NCBI GenBank assembly: GCA_002334985.1
Contig: DDBY01000165.1
Location: forward strand, 1-14,940
DNA: 14,940 bases
Reading direction: 5' to 3'
Source: Micavibrio sp. UBA2020
GTDB lineage: Bacteria; Pseudomonadota; Alphaproteobacteria; Micavibrionales; UBA2020
Part shown: piece by piece, positions 1 through 7,624 of the stretch
Layout: every line of letters begins with the position of its first letter
Position numbering within the stretch: position 1 is the first letter of the stretch
Made by a program: the position numbers and the translations under genes
The notes under the pieces: generated by a model
The model's database searches: none
Told to the model about the DNA's origin: nothing
Seen by the model: the letters and a program-made list of their open reading frames with translations, nothing else

Positions 1-1113
1 CGCAAATTCCTGATGGCAGGGCGCGGCGGGCTGAACATTACGCATAGCGAAGAGATTGAACGCTTCCTCGCCCGCTACGGCAGCGGCCGCGGCATGGTCG
101 AACAAGCCATCCGCAATTTCACCCCCGCCATGTTGCGTACATGGTGTGCGGGTCTTGGCGAAGAAACCTTTGTCGGCTCCAGCGGGCGCGTCTTCCCCAA
201 AAGCTTCAAGGCATCGCCGCTTTTGCGCGCATGGCAGGCACGGCTTGTTGCCATGGGCGTCACATTCCACTTCGGCCATGAATGGCGCGGATGGGACAAC
301 AGCGGTGCACTGCAGTTTCAAACCGCCGGGCAAGGCGCAACATCCGCCCCCGCCGCGCATGCCGTGCTGCTGGCGCTTGGCGGTGCATCGTGGCCGAAGC
401 TGGGCGCGGACGGAAGCTGGGTGCCGCTGCTGGCCGCACGCGGCGTTGATATAGCGCCCCTGCGCGCTGCGAATTGCGGGTTTCATGTTGCGTGGTCTGA
501 TTTCTTTAAGCAGCAATACGCGGGGCAGCCGCTCAAGCCGCTGGCGCTCAGCTTTTCCGGCCGCCGGGTCGAGAGTGAGGCGATGATAACCGCTGCCGGT
601 ATTGAAGGCGGCGGCATTTATGCCCTCTCCGCCCCGCTGCGCGATACGGTATTAAAAGACGGCCGCGCGATACTGCATCTGGATTTGCGCCCGGGCGTGA
701 CGCAGGAAAAACTCGCGCAAAAACTCGCGCATGCCCGCGGCGCAAAATCGCTCGGCACTTGGCTGCGCACGGCGGGCGGTCTTTCGCCCCTCGCCGCCAC
801 GCTGCTGCGTGAAGAGGCCGCGGGCGGTAGCACGCTTGCGACGCTTGCCCCCGCCGCGCTTGCCGCGCGTATTAAAGCTGTGCCATTGACGGTGGATGCG
901 CCATTTTCTATGGAGCGCGCGATTTCAAGCGCCGGCGGCATCACCGCCGCGGCACTGGATGGTTTTCGCCTGCGCGCCTGCGCGCATGTGTATGCAGCGG
1001 GCGAGATGCTGGACTGGGAAGCCCCCACCGGCGGATACTTGCTTCAGGCAAGTTTTGCCACCGGAGTCGCGGCAGCGCAGCAGATTCTCGCCGAACACGC
1101 GGGCGCCACTTGA
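1..1113 (+). CDS. PP_4765-type flavoprotein (HI0933/BaiN-like FAD oxidoreductase), 5' truncated
   Basis: The frame is open from base 1 and reads R-K-F-L-M-A-G-R-G-G-L-N-I-T-H-S, so the ATG at 13 is probably internal and the true start lies before the window. Seen: the GRGGLNITHSE segment, which in this family replaces the SGGGRCNLTN motif of HI0933-like proteins; a LALGGASWPKLGADG segment in the middle; and a C-terminal GEMLDWEAPTGGYLLQASFATG segment that closes the FAD site in this family. The N-terminal Rossmann GxGxxG is missing because about 30-40 residues lie upstream. Family knowledge: these are FAD-binding proteins assigned to the HI0933 group, and most have no proven substrate. It ends with TGA at 1111-1113, and 139 bp without a gene separate it from the next CDS. 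It is probably not in an operon with that gene, which has its own promoter. Family assignment is firm; the reaction is unknown. Confidence 0.85.
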   Translation, partial: RKFLMAGRGGLNITHSEEIERFLARYGSGRGMVEQAIRNFTPAMLRTWCAGLGEETFVGSSGRVFPKSFKASPLLRAWQARLVAMGVTFHFGHEWRGWDNSGALQFQTAGQGATSAPAAHAVLLALGGASWPKLGADGSWVPLLAARGVDIAPLRAANCGFHVAWSDFFKQQYAGQPLKPLALSFSGRRVESEAMITAAGIEGGGIYALSAPLRDTVLKDGRAILHLDLRPGVTQEKLAQKLAHARGAKSLGTWLRTAGGLSPLAATLLREEAAGGSTLATLAPAALAARIKAVPLTVDAPFSMERAISSAGGITAAALDGFRLRACAHVYAAGEMLDWEAPTGGYLLQASFATGVAAAQQILAEHAGAT

Positions 1114-1252
1114 AATTAAATTACCTTTAAAAATCAGTTGCTTAAAGATTCTTATCGGCGTATGTGTTTGCCCATTGCGAATAGTATAGCTTTTGCTATA
1201 CTCCATTTCACATAAACAACACTATGTGCCTTCGGGCCGGGAGTGCTGTAGC
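1114..1252 (+). other. Intergenic region between the flavoprotein and penicillin-binding protein genes
   Basis: 139 bp, noticeably more AT-rich than the flanking genes in its first half. It holds the promoter and dyad at 1175-1202 and a ribosome binding site GGGAG at 1239-1243. No terminator hairpin with a T-tract is visible after the flavoprotein stop. Confidence 0.6.
1175..1202 (+). promoter_or_regulatory. Sigma-70-like promoter of the penicillin-binding protein gene, with a perfect dyad
   Basis: A -35-like TTGCGA (1175-1180) and a -10-like TATACT (1197-1202) are separated by 16 bp, placing transcription start near 1208-1210 and leaving a leader of about 45 nt. The spacer and -10 form a perfect inverted repeat, AGTATAGC-TTTT-GCTATACT (1183-1202). 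The dyad could be an operator covering the -10, or simply a hairpin. The boxes are direct observation; promoter function is inference. Confidence 0.55.
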
Positions 1253-4200
1253 ATGGCTACAGGTCAAAATGGTCGTGGCGACGACCTCAAAAACAACGCA
1301 ACCGCAGCGCCCGCAGGCGATGCCAACAACAGCAGCACGCCGGATGGCAATGCGCGCATACCCAAAAAGCTTCACTGGTACAGTAGCGTCCCCAAGTGGA
1401 TGTATGGCCTTGCCATTACAGGCGCCGTGCTGACGACAGGCGTCGCGGTTGAAATCAACACGTCTTTCATCCAGTCGAAAATTTTTACGGCTGCCGCCGA
1501 AGGCCGCTCGTTCACGGAAACCAAAACCAGCGGGCCTGATAGCGCCCCCTATGCCGCTGGCCCCTATGACATGCGCCTTGGCTACACCCAGACCCTGCAA
1601 ATTCGCGAAAACCTGACGGAGCGCGGCTATGTACTGCAAGGCGAAACCGAATGGCAGGAACGCAAAATAGCCGGCGTGCGCCTCTTCCCCATTTATAACG
1701 AAAAGGCGCAAGCGGGTTTGCGCATTACCGACGGCCAAGGGCAAACGCTGCACGATGCGCGTTTCCCGCGTCAGGCTTATGCAGATTTCGACGCCATTCC
1801 GCCCGCGCTGGTCAAAAGCCTTCTCTATGTTGAAAACCGCGAATTGCTGGGCGACAACGCAAAAACCAAAAACCCCGCGATTGAATGGGAACGCCTTGTC
1901 TATGCCGCCAAGCAGGATTTGACGGGCAAAGGCGGTGCGGGCGCATCGACGTTGGCGACGCAGCTGGAAAAATTCCGCCACTCTCCGGGCGGGGAAACCA
2001 ACGGCAGCAAGGAAGAAAAATTCCGCCAGATGCTGACGGCATCCGTGCGTGCCTATCAAGATGGAGCCAATACCATCGAAGCGCGCCAGCGCATTGTGCT
2101 GGATTACATCAACGCCATTCCGCTGTCGGCCGTGCCGGGTTTTGGCGAGGTGCATGGTTTTTCCGACGGCATGAAGGCCTGGTTCGGCAAAGACCCGCAG
2201 CGCGTAAACGAACTGCTGCGCAAAGACGAAACGAACATGAGCGATGCGGAGATGGCGGAAAAAGCCGCCGTTTACCGCGCCACGCTCAGCATTGCGCTGT
2301 CGGTTAAAAAACCTTCCGCCTATTTCCTGCGCCAGCGCGATGAACTGGAAGCGCGCGTCGATGCCTATCTGCCCCTTCTGGCGCAAGAGGGTATCATCAG
2401 CGAACGCCTCGCCCGCGCGACGCTGGCCACCCGCGTCTCCTACGCCGACCCGCAAGTTGTGCGCGCAGAGCATACCCCCGCCCCGAACCCGCAAAAGGCC
2501 GCAACCGCATTGCAAATCGACCTTTTGCGCGCACTGGAAATGAAAAGCCTGTACGAGCTGAACCGCCTCGACATCACCGCGCGCACCACGCTCGACGTGC
2601 AGGTTGACCGTGCGATTTCGCAAAAACTGCACAGCCTCAGCGACCCGGCCGTGGCGGAGCAATACGGCCTGACCGGTTTCCGCCTTTTGAAGCCAGGACA
2701 AGGCGCGAACATCACCTATACCTTCACGCTGTATGAACGCCTGCCCGACGGCACCAACGTGCTGCGCGTACAGGCGGATAACTTTGATGGCCAGTTCAAC
2801 CTGAACGAGGATTCCAAGCTGGAGCTTGGCTCGACCGCCAAGCTGCGCACGATGGTATCATACCTCGAAGCCATCGCCGACCTGCACGGCAAGTTCAAGG
2901 ACATGAGCGCAGACGCGCGCCGCGATATGGTCATCCATTCCGACGACAAGCTGGGGCGTTTCGTCATCGACCACCTGCAATCCGAAACCACCGACAAGAC
3001 GCTGGAGGGGACGCTTGAGGCCGCGCTCAACCGCACCTATAGCGCAAACCCCGGCGAGCGTTTCTTCACCGGCGGCGGCGTGCATACCTTCAGCAACTTC
3101 GAAAGCAAGGAAAACGGACAGGTTTTCACGGTCAAGGAAGCGCTGCATAAATCCAACAACCTTGCCTTCATCCGCATCATGCGCGACGTTGTGAATTATA
3201 CGATGTACCACAAAATGGACGTCGACCCGAACATCTACAGCGACACGCAAAACGAGATGCGCCGCGAATATCTTGAGCGTTTCGCCGACAAGGAAGGCAC
3301 CACGTTCCTGTGGAAAGCGTGGCAGAAACAGCAAGGCAAGTCACTGGGCGAAACCGCAGACCAGCTGGCGAGCCAGCTGCGCACCAAAGGCCCGCTGCAG
3401 CTTTCGGTTATCCACCGCGAACTGTATCCCGAGGCGACGCTGGAGCAAATGTCGGATTTCGTGCGCAAGCATTGCCAGAACTGCGCGCCCGACACAGATT
3501 TCAAAAAATACTACGACATGGTCGCGCCCGGCAAAATCACGCTGGATGACCGCACGCACCTGACGCGTATCCACCAGCTGGATTTCTGGCTGGCCACGCA
3601 CCGCGCGCAAAATCCGCAAACGACGTGGAGCCAGTCCGTTGCAGCCTCCGCCGAAGCGCGGCAGGACAGCTATGAATGGCTTTTCAAATCCAAAAGCGTG
3701 CAAGGCCAGAACAACCGCATCCGCACTATGCTGGAAAACGAAGCCTTCACCCATATCCACGCCGAATGGAAAGCAAAAGGCTTCCCGTTTGAAAAAATGA
3801 CGGCCTCTTATGCCTCCGCCATCGGCTCTTCGGGCGATACGCCCGCGGCGCTGGGCACGCTGGCCGGCATCATCCAGAATGACGGGCTGCTGATACCCGC
3901 CACCAAATTCACCGAAATTAAATTCGGCGAAAACACCCCCTATGCCCTCGACTTCAAAGCGGGCAAGGCGGAGCCGAAACGCGTCATGCACGCCGAGGTC
4001 GCCAAACTGGCGCGCCGCGAAATGCAAAACGTGGTCGAGCTGGGCACCGCCCGCCGCGCATTCGGCAGCGTAAAGCTGAGCGACGGCACCGTTCTGCCGC
4101 TGGGCGCGAAAACGGGCACCGGCGACAACCGTGCGCATACCGTCACAGCGCGCGGCGGCGTGATTTCGTCGGACGTCAAGAGCCGCACAGCCACGGTGGT

Positions 4201-4453
4201 CTATACCATTGGTGACCGTTTTTATGGCGCCATGACCGCCTATGTCGAAGGGCCGGAAGCCGCGGATTACAAATTCACCAGCGGCCTGCAAACGCAGCTG
4301 ATGAAGGCCGTGATAGCGCCGGAGCTGACGCCGCTACTGGACCGCAGCTATGGCATCACGCCGAAGCCGCCCACGCCGGACATCAAACCGGCAGAAGCAT
4401 CGAAGCCCGCACCGAAAATCGTCGCACAAGCACCCGCGCCCAAAAAACTTTGA
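1253..4453 (+). CDS. Bifunctional transglycosylase/transpeptidase (penicillin-binding protein), 1066 aa
   Basis: Likely builds peptidoglycan in the periplasm: a GT51 domain polymerises lipid II and a transpeptidase domain crosslinks it. Layout: cytoplasmic tail of about 48 residues, one membrane segment (about 49-68, WMYGLAITGAVLTTG), GT51 domain (about 180-330) and transpeptidase (about 500-1030). Transpeptidase motifs are complete: S527-T-A-K530, S634-N-N, K953-T-G. GT51 motifs are divergent: V-E194-N replaces the usual ED, ASTLATQ (231-237) replaces GGSTITQQ, and the glutamate of the later ILExYLN motif is Asp (VLDYINAI). About 317 residues lie between SNN and KTG, far more than usual, including a HCQNC pair. 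The C-terminus is a Pro/Lys/Ala-rich tail. Start: ATG 1253 follows GGGAG (1239-1243) at 9 nt; an in-frame TTG at 1193 lies inside the promoter dyad and is rejected. Family call is confident; GT activity is likely but not certain. Confidence 0.85.
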   Translation: MATGQNGRGDDLKNNATAAPAGDANNSSTPDGNARIPKKLHWYSSVPKWMYGLAITGAVLTTGVAVEINTSFIQSKIFTAAAEGRSFTETKTSGPDSAPYAAGPYDMRLGYTQTLQIRENLTERGYVLQGETEWQERKIAGVRLFPIYNEKAQAGLRITDGQGQTLHDARFPRQAYADFDAIPPALVKSLLYVENRELLGDNAKTKNPAIEWERLVYAAKQDLTGKGGAGASTLATQLEKFRHSPGGETNGSKEEKFRQMLTASVRAYQDGANTIEARQRIVLDYINAIPLSAVPGFGEVHGFSDGMKAWFGKDPQRVNELLRKDETNMSDAEMAEKAAVYRATLSIALSVKKPSAYFLRQRDELEARVDAYLPLLAQEGIISERLARATLATRVSYADPQVVRAEHTPAPNPQKAATALQIDLLRALEMKSLYELNRLDITARTTLDVQVDRAISQKLHSLSDPAVAEQYGLTGFRLLKPGQGANITYTFTLYERLPDGTNVLRVQADNFDGQFNLNEDSKLELGSTAKLRTMVSYLEAIADLHGKFKDMSADARRDMVIHSDDKLGRFVIDHLQSETTDKTLEGTLEAALNRTYSANPGERFFTGGGVHTFSNFESKENGQVFTVKEALHKSNNLAFIRIMRDVVNYTMYHKMDVDPNIYSDTQNEMRREYLERFADKEGTTFLWKAWQKQQGKSLGETADQLASQLRTKGPLQLSVIHRELYPEATLEQMSDFVRKHCQNCAPDTDFKKYYDMVAPGKITLDDRTHLTRIHQLDFWLATHRAQNPQTTWSQSVAASAEARQDSYEWLFKSKSVQGQNNRIRTMLENEAFTHIHAEWKAKGFPFEKMTASYASAIGSSGDTPAALGTLAGIIQNDGLLIPATKFTEIKFGENTPYALDFKAGKAEPKRVMHAEVAKLARREMQNVVELGTARRAFGSVKLSDGTVLPLGAKTGTGDNRAHTVTARGGVISSDVKSRTATVVYTIGDRFYGAMTAYVEGPEAADYKFTSGLQTQLMKAVIAPELTPLLDRSYGITPKPPTPDIKPAEASKPAPKIVAQAPAPKKL

Positions 4454-4506
4454 CGCGCAGCGATTTTTTGTTCTGCAAGCCCGCCTAGGGCTTGGGCTTT
4501 TCCGTT
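4441..4506. terminator. Candidate terminator region between convergent genes
   Basis: Only 31 bp separate the stop codons of the penicillin-binding protein gene (+) and the hydrolase gene (-). CAAAAAA (4441-4447) can pair with TTTTTTG (4464-4470) around a GC-rich core, giving A-tract/stem/T-tract geometry that could work in both directions. A second hairpin, CAAGCCC-GCCTA-GGGCTTG (4476-4494), overlaps the hydrolase TAG stop and is followed on the + strand by CTTTTCCGTTTTT. Neither is a textbook intrinsic terminator. Confidence 0.4.
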
Positions 4507-5375
4507 TTTGATTTTTTGCGTGCACTCTGCGCATCGCCGAACAGGCGCGATTCTTCGCGGCCCGCGAATGACCAGCGCGGGTTTTTGGGCGGCTGCACAT
4601 CCGACGCGTCGGGATACCCCATGGCAAGGTCGGCATGCGGCTTGAATTTTTTCCATGCGCCTTCTTTTTGCGCCAGACGGTCGATAACCACGGCAATCGT
4701 CAGCGGGTTGACAGTCATGCCCAGATGGCTGCCGTACACCTCCACATTTTCCGCCTGCCGCGTGCGCGGATTCAGCGCCGCTTGCCATTCCGCCACGCCA
4801 TCGCCGCGTGAGTAAACGGACGTCGTCGGCACCGGCGGCGGCGTCAAACTGCGCGCGCCGATATCGGCCTGACTGTCATGCACGCTATGTTTGGTAAAAA
4901 AGCGGATAAGTTTATCCACCGGCAGGGGCGAAGCCTGCGACGTATCATCCATGCGGCCAAAAGGCGTGCCGAGGGTTATCACACCGCGCACCATGTCCGG
5001 AAATTCGCGCGCAAGTTCCCGCGCATAAAAACCGCCAAGGCTATAGCCGACCAACGATACCTTGCGCCCGCCGTTTTCCGCGTAAACTTCGCGCAGCCGC
5101 GCGGCGACATGCGCCGCGGTTTCCTCATCAAAGCCAAGGTTGAAGCCACCTTCCCATGTATAGGCCTTGAAACCTGCTTGCTCCACCCGCTCGCGCAGCG
5201 CCGAGGTATAACCATCCGTGGTCAAAAACCCCGGAAAGAAAAGAACAGGGTGACCATCGCCCTTGGGCAGGCGCGGTTCGATAAACGACCAGCCGAGCTT
5301 AAGCCCGCCCCATTCGGCCGCAGCGCGCTGCGCTTCGGTCATGACATTAAAAAACTTGCGGAATTTATCGTTCAT
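4485..5375 (-). CDS. Alpha/beta hydrolase (esterase/lipase-like), 296 aa
   Basis: A serine hydrolase of the alpha/beta fold, probably an esterase or lipase acting on an unknown ester. Seen: an oxyanion-type strand-loop VLFFPGFLTTDG (about 44-55), nucleophile elbow G-Y-S112-L-G-G, and likely acid and base Asp192 (SRGDG) and His217 (YGSHLGM), all in the expected order and spacing. There is no signal peptide or membrane segment, so it is probably cytoplasmic. The last 30 or so residues form a Lys/Arg/Pro-rich tail beyond the fold. The start ATG (5375-5373) overlaps the toxin stop as ATGA, and no clear Shine-Dalgarno precedes it, so translation probably depends on toxin-gene translation. It is the last gene of the antitoxin-toxin-hydrolase operon. 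It could be a polyhydroxyalkanoate- or lipid-related esterase, but nothing in the sequence fixes the substrate. Confidence 0.8.
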   Translation of the reverse strand: MNDKFRKFFNVMTEAQRAAAEWGGLKLGWSFIEPRLPKGDGHPVLFFPGFLTTDGYTSALRERVEQAGFKAYTWEGGFNLGFDEETAAHVAARLREVYAENGGRKVSLVGYSLGGFYARELAREFPDMVRGVITLGTPFGRMDDTSQASPLPVDKLIRFFTKHSVHDSQADIGARSLTPPPVPTTSVYSRGDGVAEWQAALNPRTRQAENVEVYGSHLGMTVNPLTIAVVIDRLAQKEGAWKKFKPHADLAMGYPDASDVQPPKNPRWSFAGREESRLFGDAQSARKKSKTEKPKP

Positions 5376-5818
5376 GGCTTGGGCCCATGTCTGTCATCAC
5401 GGTTAACGAAGCGCAGTTCTTTTTCATTCATTTTTTCCACGAATTTTTGTTTTATCTGCCCGAAAAGACCCGGCGGCAAAAACCCGTAGCTGAAGCCGCC
5501 TTCCGGCCTGCGCGATAAATCCAGCCCCGGCCAGACAAAAAGATTCACCTCGTCGCACATCACCCAAGAGCGCTGGTCATCCAGACCCAGACTCTGTTTG
5601 ACCTTCTGCGGCAGCTCAACGGCGCTTGTTTTGTCTTTTGGCTCACTATGTGTGACAGGCAGCACATAGGCGCGCAACATGCCGTCTTCAAGCTTCACCG
5701 CGCCGACGATGGCGCAGGGGCGGTTCTTTACGCCTTCGCTGCGCCCATCCTTCATTTCACGGTGCCATAAAAAGGAATAATGAATAACAAGGCCGACTTC
5801 TGGTCTTGGCAGGGTCAT
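5372..5818 (-). CDS. PemK/MazF-like toxin of a type II toxin-antitoxin pair
   Basis: Likely an mRNA-cleaving endoribonuclease toxin of the PemK/MazF fold. Seen: an N-terminal GLVIHYSFLW strand, a KNRPCAIVGAV segment matching the conserved RPxxVV core of the fold, VLPVTHSEP (the PITS-like strand) and a RSWVMCDEVNLFVWPG segment, a pattern I associate with proteobacterial PemK-like proteins. At about 148 aa it is somewhat longer than MazF (about 110). Start: AAGG directly abuts the ATG at 5830, leaving no room for initiation there. The ATG at 5818 has AGGA (5833-5830) 11 nt upstream and begins with MTLPRPEVG, like relatives, so 5818 is preferred; the longer form adds four residues. It starts 4 nt after the antitoxin stop and ends in an ATGA overlap with the hydrolase. 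Toxicity is inferred from family and context. Confidence 0.75.
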   Translation of the reverse strand: MTLPRPEVGLVIHYSFLWHREMKDGRSEGVKNRPCAIVGAVKLEDGMLRAYVLPVTHSEPKDKTSAVELPQKVKQSLGLDDQRSWVMCDEVNLFVWPGLDLSRRPEGGFSYGFLPPGLFGQIKQKFVEKMNEKELRFVNRDDRHGPKP

Positions 5819-5822
5819 GACG

Positions 5823-6086
5823 TCAATCATCCTTCAGCAAGGCATCGAGATGGTCATGTTCCGGCGACATTTCCGCTTCCTGCAAGGCGCGGCGCCCCTC
5901 TGCGTCCAAATCTTCAACACGGCACGACTGGCGCGCGCCATGGCGCAGGCTGTCCACAACCGCCTTCGAGAGAAGATAAAGCTTCGGCTGCCCCTTTTCG
6001 GTGATAACCACAGGTTCGGAAAGCGCGTGCGCCTGCCATTTAACGGGGTCGAGATTGAATTCGTCTTCGCAGATTTCCATCACCAT
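5823..6086 (-). CDS. Phd/YefM-type antitoxin, 87 aa
   Basis: Probably binds and neutralises the downstream PemK-like toxin and represses its own operon. Seen: a small acidic protein whose first 50 residues fit the Phd/YefM fold (VKWQAHALSEPVVITEKGQP, then a strand and LSKAVVDSL helix). A more charged, Glu/Asp-rich C-terminal part (EAEMSPEHDHLDALL) follows, as expected of the flexible toxin-binding tail. The ATG at 6086 has a good AAAGGTGGG site 8 nt upstream; a second ATG two codons in (6080) is less well placed. It is the first gene of a three-gene operon, with a near-consensus promoter and a palindrome over the -10. The family is inferred from size, pattern and position ahead of a PemK-like gene; similarity is weak enough that another antitoxin fold is possible. 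Confidence 0.7.
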   Translation of the reverse strand: MVMEICEDEFNLDPVKWQAHALSEPVVITEKGQPKLYLLSKAVVDSLRHGARQSCRVEDLDAEGRRALQEAEMSPEHDHLDALLKDD

Positions 6087-6196
6087 GACCGCAGCCCACC
6101 TTTTTCGGGGAACATTCGCTATATAACGATTATACGCGCTTGGCGCGCGACTGTAAACCGCAGCCCTGTCGGGTAAATATGTGTGAAATCCGCGCT
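6087..6196. other. Intergenic region between the efflux operon end and the antitoxin gene
   Basis: 110 bp between two same-strand (-) operons. It contains the antitoxin promoter, the TATAA/TTATA palindrome and the antitoxin ribosome binding site. No clear intrinsic terminator for the efflux operon is seen, so read-through from macAB into the toxin operon is possible. Confidence 0.5.
6122..6157 (-). promoter_or_regulatory. Promoter and candidate operator of the antitoxin-toxin-hydrolase operon
   Basis: On the - strand, TTTACA (6157-6152) and a perfect TATAAT (6134-6129) are spaced by exactly 17 bp, the best sigma-70-like promoter in the window. Transcription would start near 6122, about 35 nt before the antitoxin ATG. 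A palindrome, TATAA-CGA-TTATA (6122-6134), covers the -10 and the start point, where an autoregulating antitoxin would be expected to bind. The operator role is inference. Confidence 0.65.
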
Positions 6197-7606
6197 TTAA
6201 CGCTTCGCCGCACCCGTCGTCCAGCCGCCGCCAAGCGCCTTGTAAAGGTCAACCGCAGCGTTCAAAAGCTCCAGCCGGACGCTGGCGTGGCTGTCTTCGG
6301 CACTGAGCAGCGTACGCTCCGCATCCAGCATGGTCTGGTAATCAACCGCCCCCGCTTCGTACAAATCGCGCGACAGGGTATAGGCCTTGCGGGCTTCCTG
6401 CATGGCGGTTGCGAGGGACACTTCACGCTCCCGCGCGGCCTTCGCGCTCGACAGCGCGTTTTCAACTTCCTGCATGGATGTCAGAACCGTCTTGCGGTAA
6501 TTTTCAGCCAGCTCCGTCTGGCGGGCGCGGGCGCGCTCAACGCCGCCCTGCAGCTGCCCGCCCTTGAAAATCGGCGCGGCTGCCGATGCGGCCAGCGCCA
6601 GCGCGACAGAGGCCGGGTCAGACAAGGCTGAACGCGCAACGGTGGTATCCACGCCCAAATTCAAAACCGGAAAAAACGCCGCCCGCGCTGCGCCAATATC
6701 GGCATTGGCGGCAACAAGACCTTCTTCAGCCGCGCGAATATCCGGCCGCTGCGCGACCACAGACGACGGTTGCGACAGCGGAATTTTCGGCACCGTCACC
6801 GCAGCAAGCCCGCGCGATTTCAGTTTCAAATCCGCCGGCGCACGGCCGAGCAGGATAGACAGCGCATTTTCCGCCGCCCGCGCCTGATTGCCCAGCGCCG
6901 TCAGCGATGCTTCCGCCGATGCCAGAGACGTTTTCTGACGAGATACATCAAGCGCGGATGCCGTGCCGGCGTTATAGCGCGCCTCCACAATCCGCAGCAC
7001 CTCGCGCGAGTTTTCAAGGTTGTTTTTGGCGATATCCATACGCTCGCGCAGGTTCAAAAGCTGGAAATACCCCTGCGCCACGTCTGATTTGACGACAAGG
7101 TCGAGCGCATCGCGGTCATAAACGCTGGCGCGCAAGTTCGCTTCCGCCGCCGAAAGTCCCGCGCGGTTACGGCCGAACAAATCGACTTCGTAGCCGACGG
7201 AAAGCCCGATGCTGCCGCGGTTTTCGGATGTCGTTTTGCCGCTCGCGGGGTTGTTGCGGTTCCAGCCCACGCCCGCCGAGGCATCAACTGCGGGCAGAAG
7301 CGGCGCACCCGCAATTTTTGCCGAAGCGCGCGCCTGGTCGATGCGGGCCAATGCCGCGCGCAGGTCGATGTTGTTTTCAAGCGCGCTTTGCATCAATTTA
7401 TCCAGCTCCGCGCTTTTGAATCTTTTCCACCACTGCGCGTCGATTTTTTCCTGCGCGGCGGCTTGTTTGGCGCTTGCATCGCGCCAGCTTTGCGGCAGTT
7501 CCACCTGCGGCTCCGCATAATCGGGGCTCAGCTGGCAACCGCCGAGCATAAGCGCGAGCGTGATGACCGCAATGCGCGTTTGAAAAGTGTTTTTTGTTTT
7601 GGTCAT
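6197..7606 (-). CDS. Outer membrane efflux lipoprotein, NodT/OprM family (TolC-like)
   Basis: The outer-membrane channel of the tripartite pump encoded with macAB. Seen: a lipoprotein signal peptide (hydrophobic IAVITLALML then lipobox L-G-G-C24), followed by Gln rather than Asp at +2, consistent with outer-membrane sorting. Next come the family's CQLSPDY...ELPQSWRD entry and two repeated long alpha-helical, Ala/Leu/Glu-rich halves typical of outer-membrane efflux proteins. About 469 aa is the normal length for the family. Start: the ATG at 7606 has AGGGG (7618-7614) 7 nt upstream; the ATG at 7612 is only 1 nt from that site. It lies 18 nt after the macB stop and is the last gene of the operon. 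No convincing terminator follows in the 110 bp before the antitoxin gene. The family call is firm. Confidence 0.9.
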   Translation of the reverse strand: MTKTKNTFQTRIAVITLALMLGGCQLSPDYAEPQVELPQSWRDASAKQAAAQEKIDAQWWKRFKSAELDKLMQSALENNIDLRAALARIDQARASAKIAGAPLLPAVDASAGVGWNRNNPASGKTTSENRGSIGLSVGYEVDLFGRNRAGLSAAEANLRASVYDRDALDLVVKSDVAQGYFQLLNLRERMDIAKNNLENSREVLRIVEARYNAGTASALDVSRQKTSLASAEASLTALGNQARAAENALSILLGRAPADLKLKSRGLAAVTVPKIPLSQPSSVVAQRPDIRAAEEGLVAANADIGAARAAFFPVLNLGVDTTVARSALSDPASVALALAASAAAPIFKGGQLQGGVERARARQTELAENYRKTVLTSMQEVENALSSAKAAREREVSLATAMQEARKAYTLSRDLYEAGAVDYQTMLDAERTLLSAEDSHASVRLELLNAAVDLYKALGGGWTTGAAKR

Positions 7607-7613
7607 TGTCATA

Positions 7614-7618
7614 CCCCT
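7614..7618 (-). promoter_or_regulatory. Ribosome binding site that decides the efflux lipoprotein start
   Basis: AGGGG on the - strand lies 7 nt from the ATG at 7606 but only 1 nt from the ATG at 7612, so the shorter N-terminus (MTKTKN) is preferred. Confidence 0.6.
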
Positions 7619-7624
7619 AAACCC

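Noticed and set aside
1193..1252. Extension of the penicillin-binding protein to a TTG at 1193
   Set aside because: The TTG lies inside the promoter dyad and upstream of the predicted transcription start. ATG 1253 has a well-spaced GGGAG.
1208..2701. Long open frame on the - strand opposite the penicillin-binding protein gene (also 3341-4291 on the - strand)
   Set aside because: Antisense to a gene with complete penicillin-binding motifs. The translations are low-complexity, rich in Arg, Ala, Gly and Phe, with no recognisable domain, as expected from the complement of GC-rich codons.
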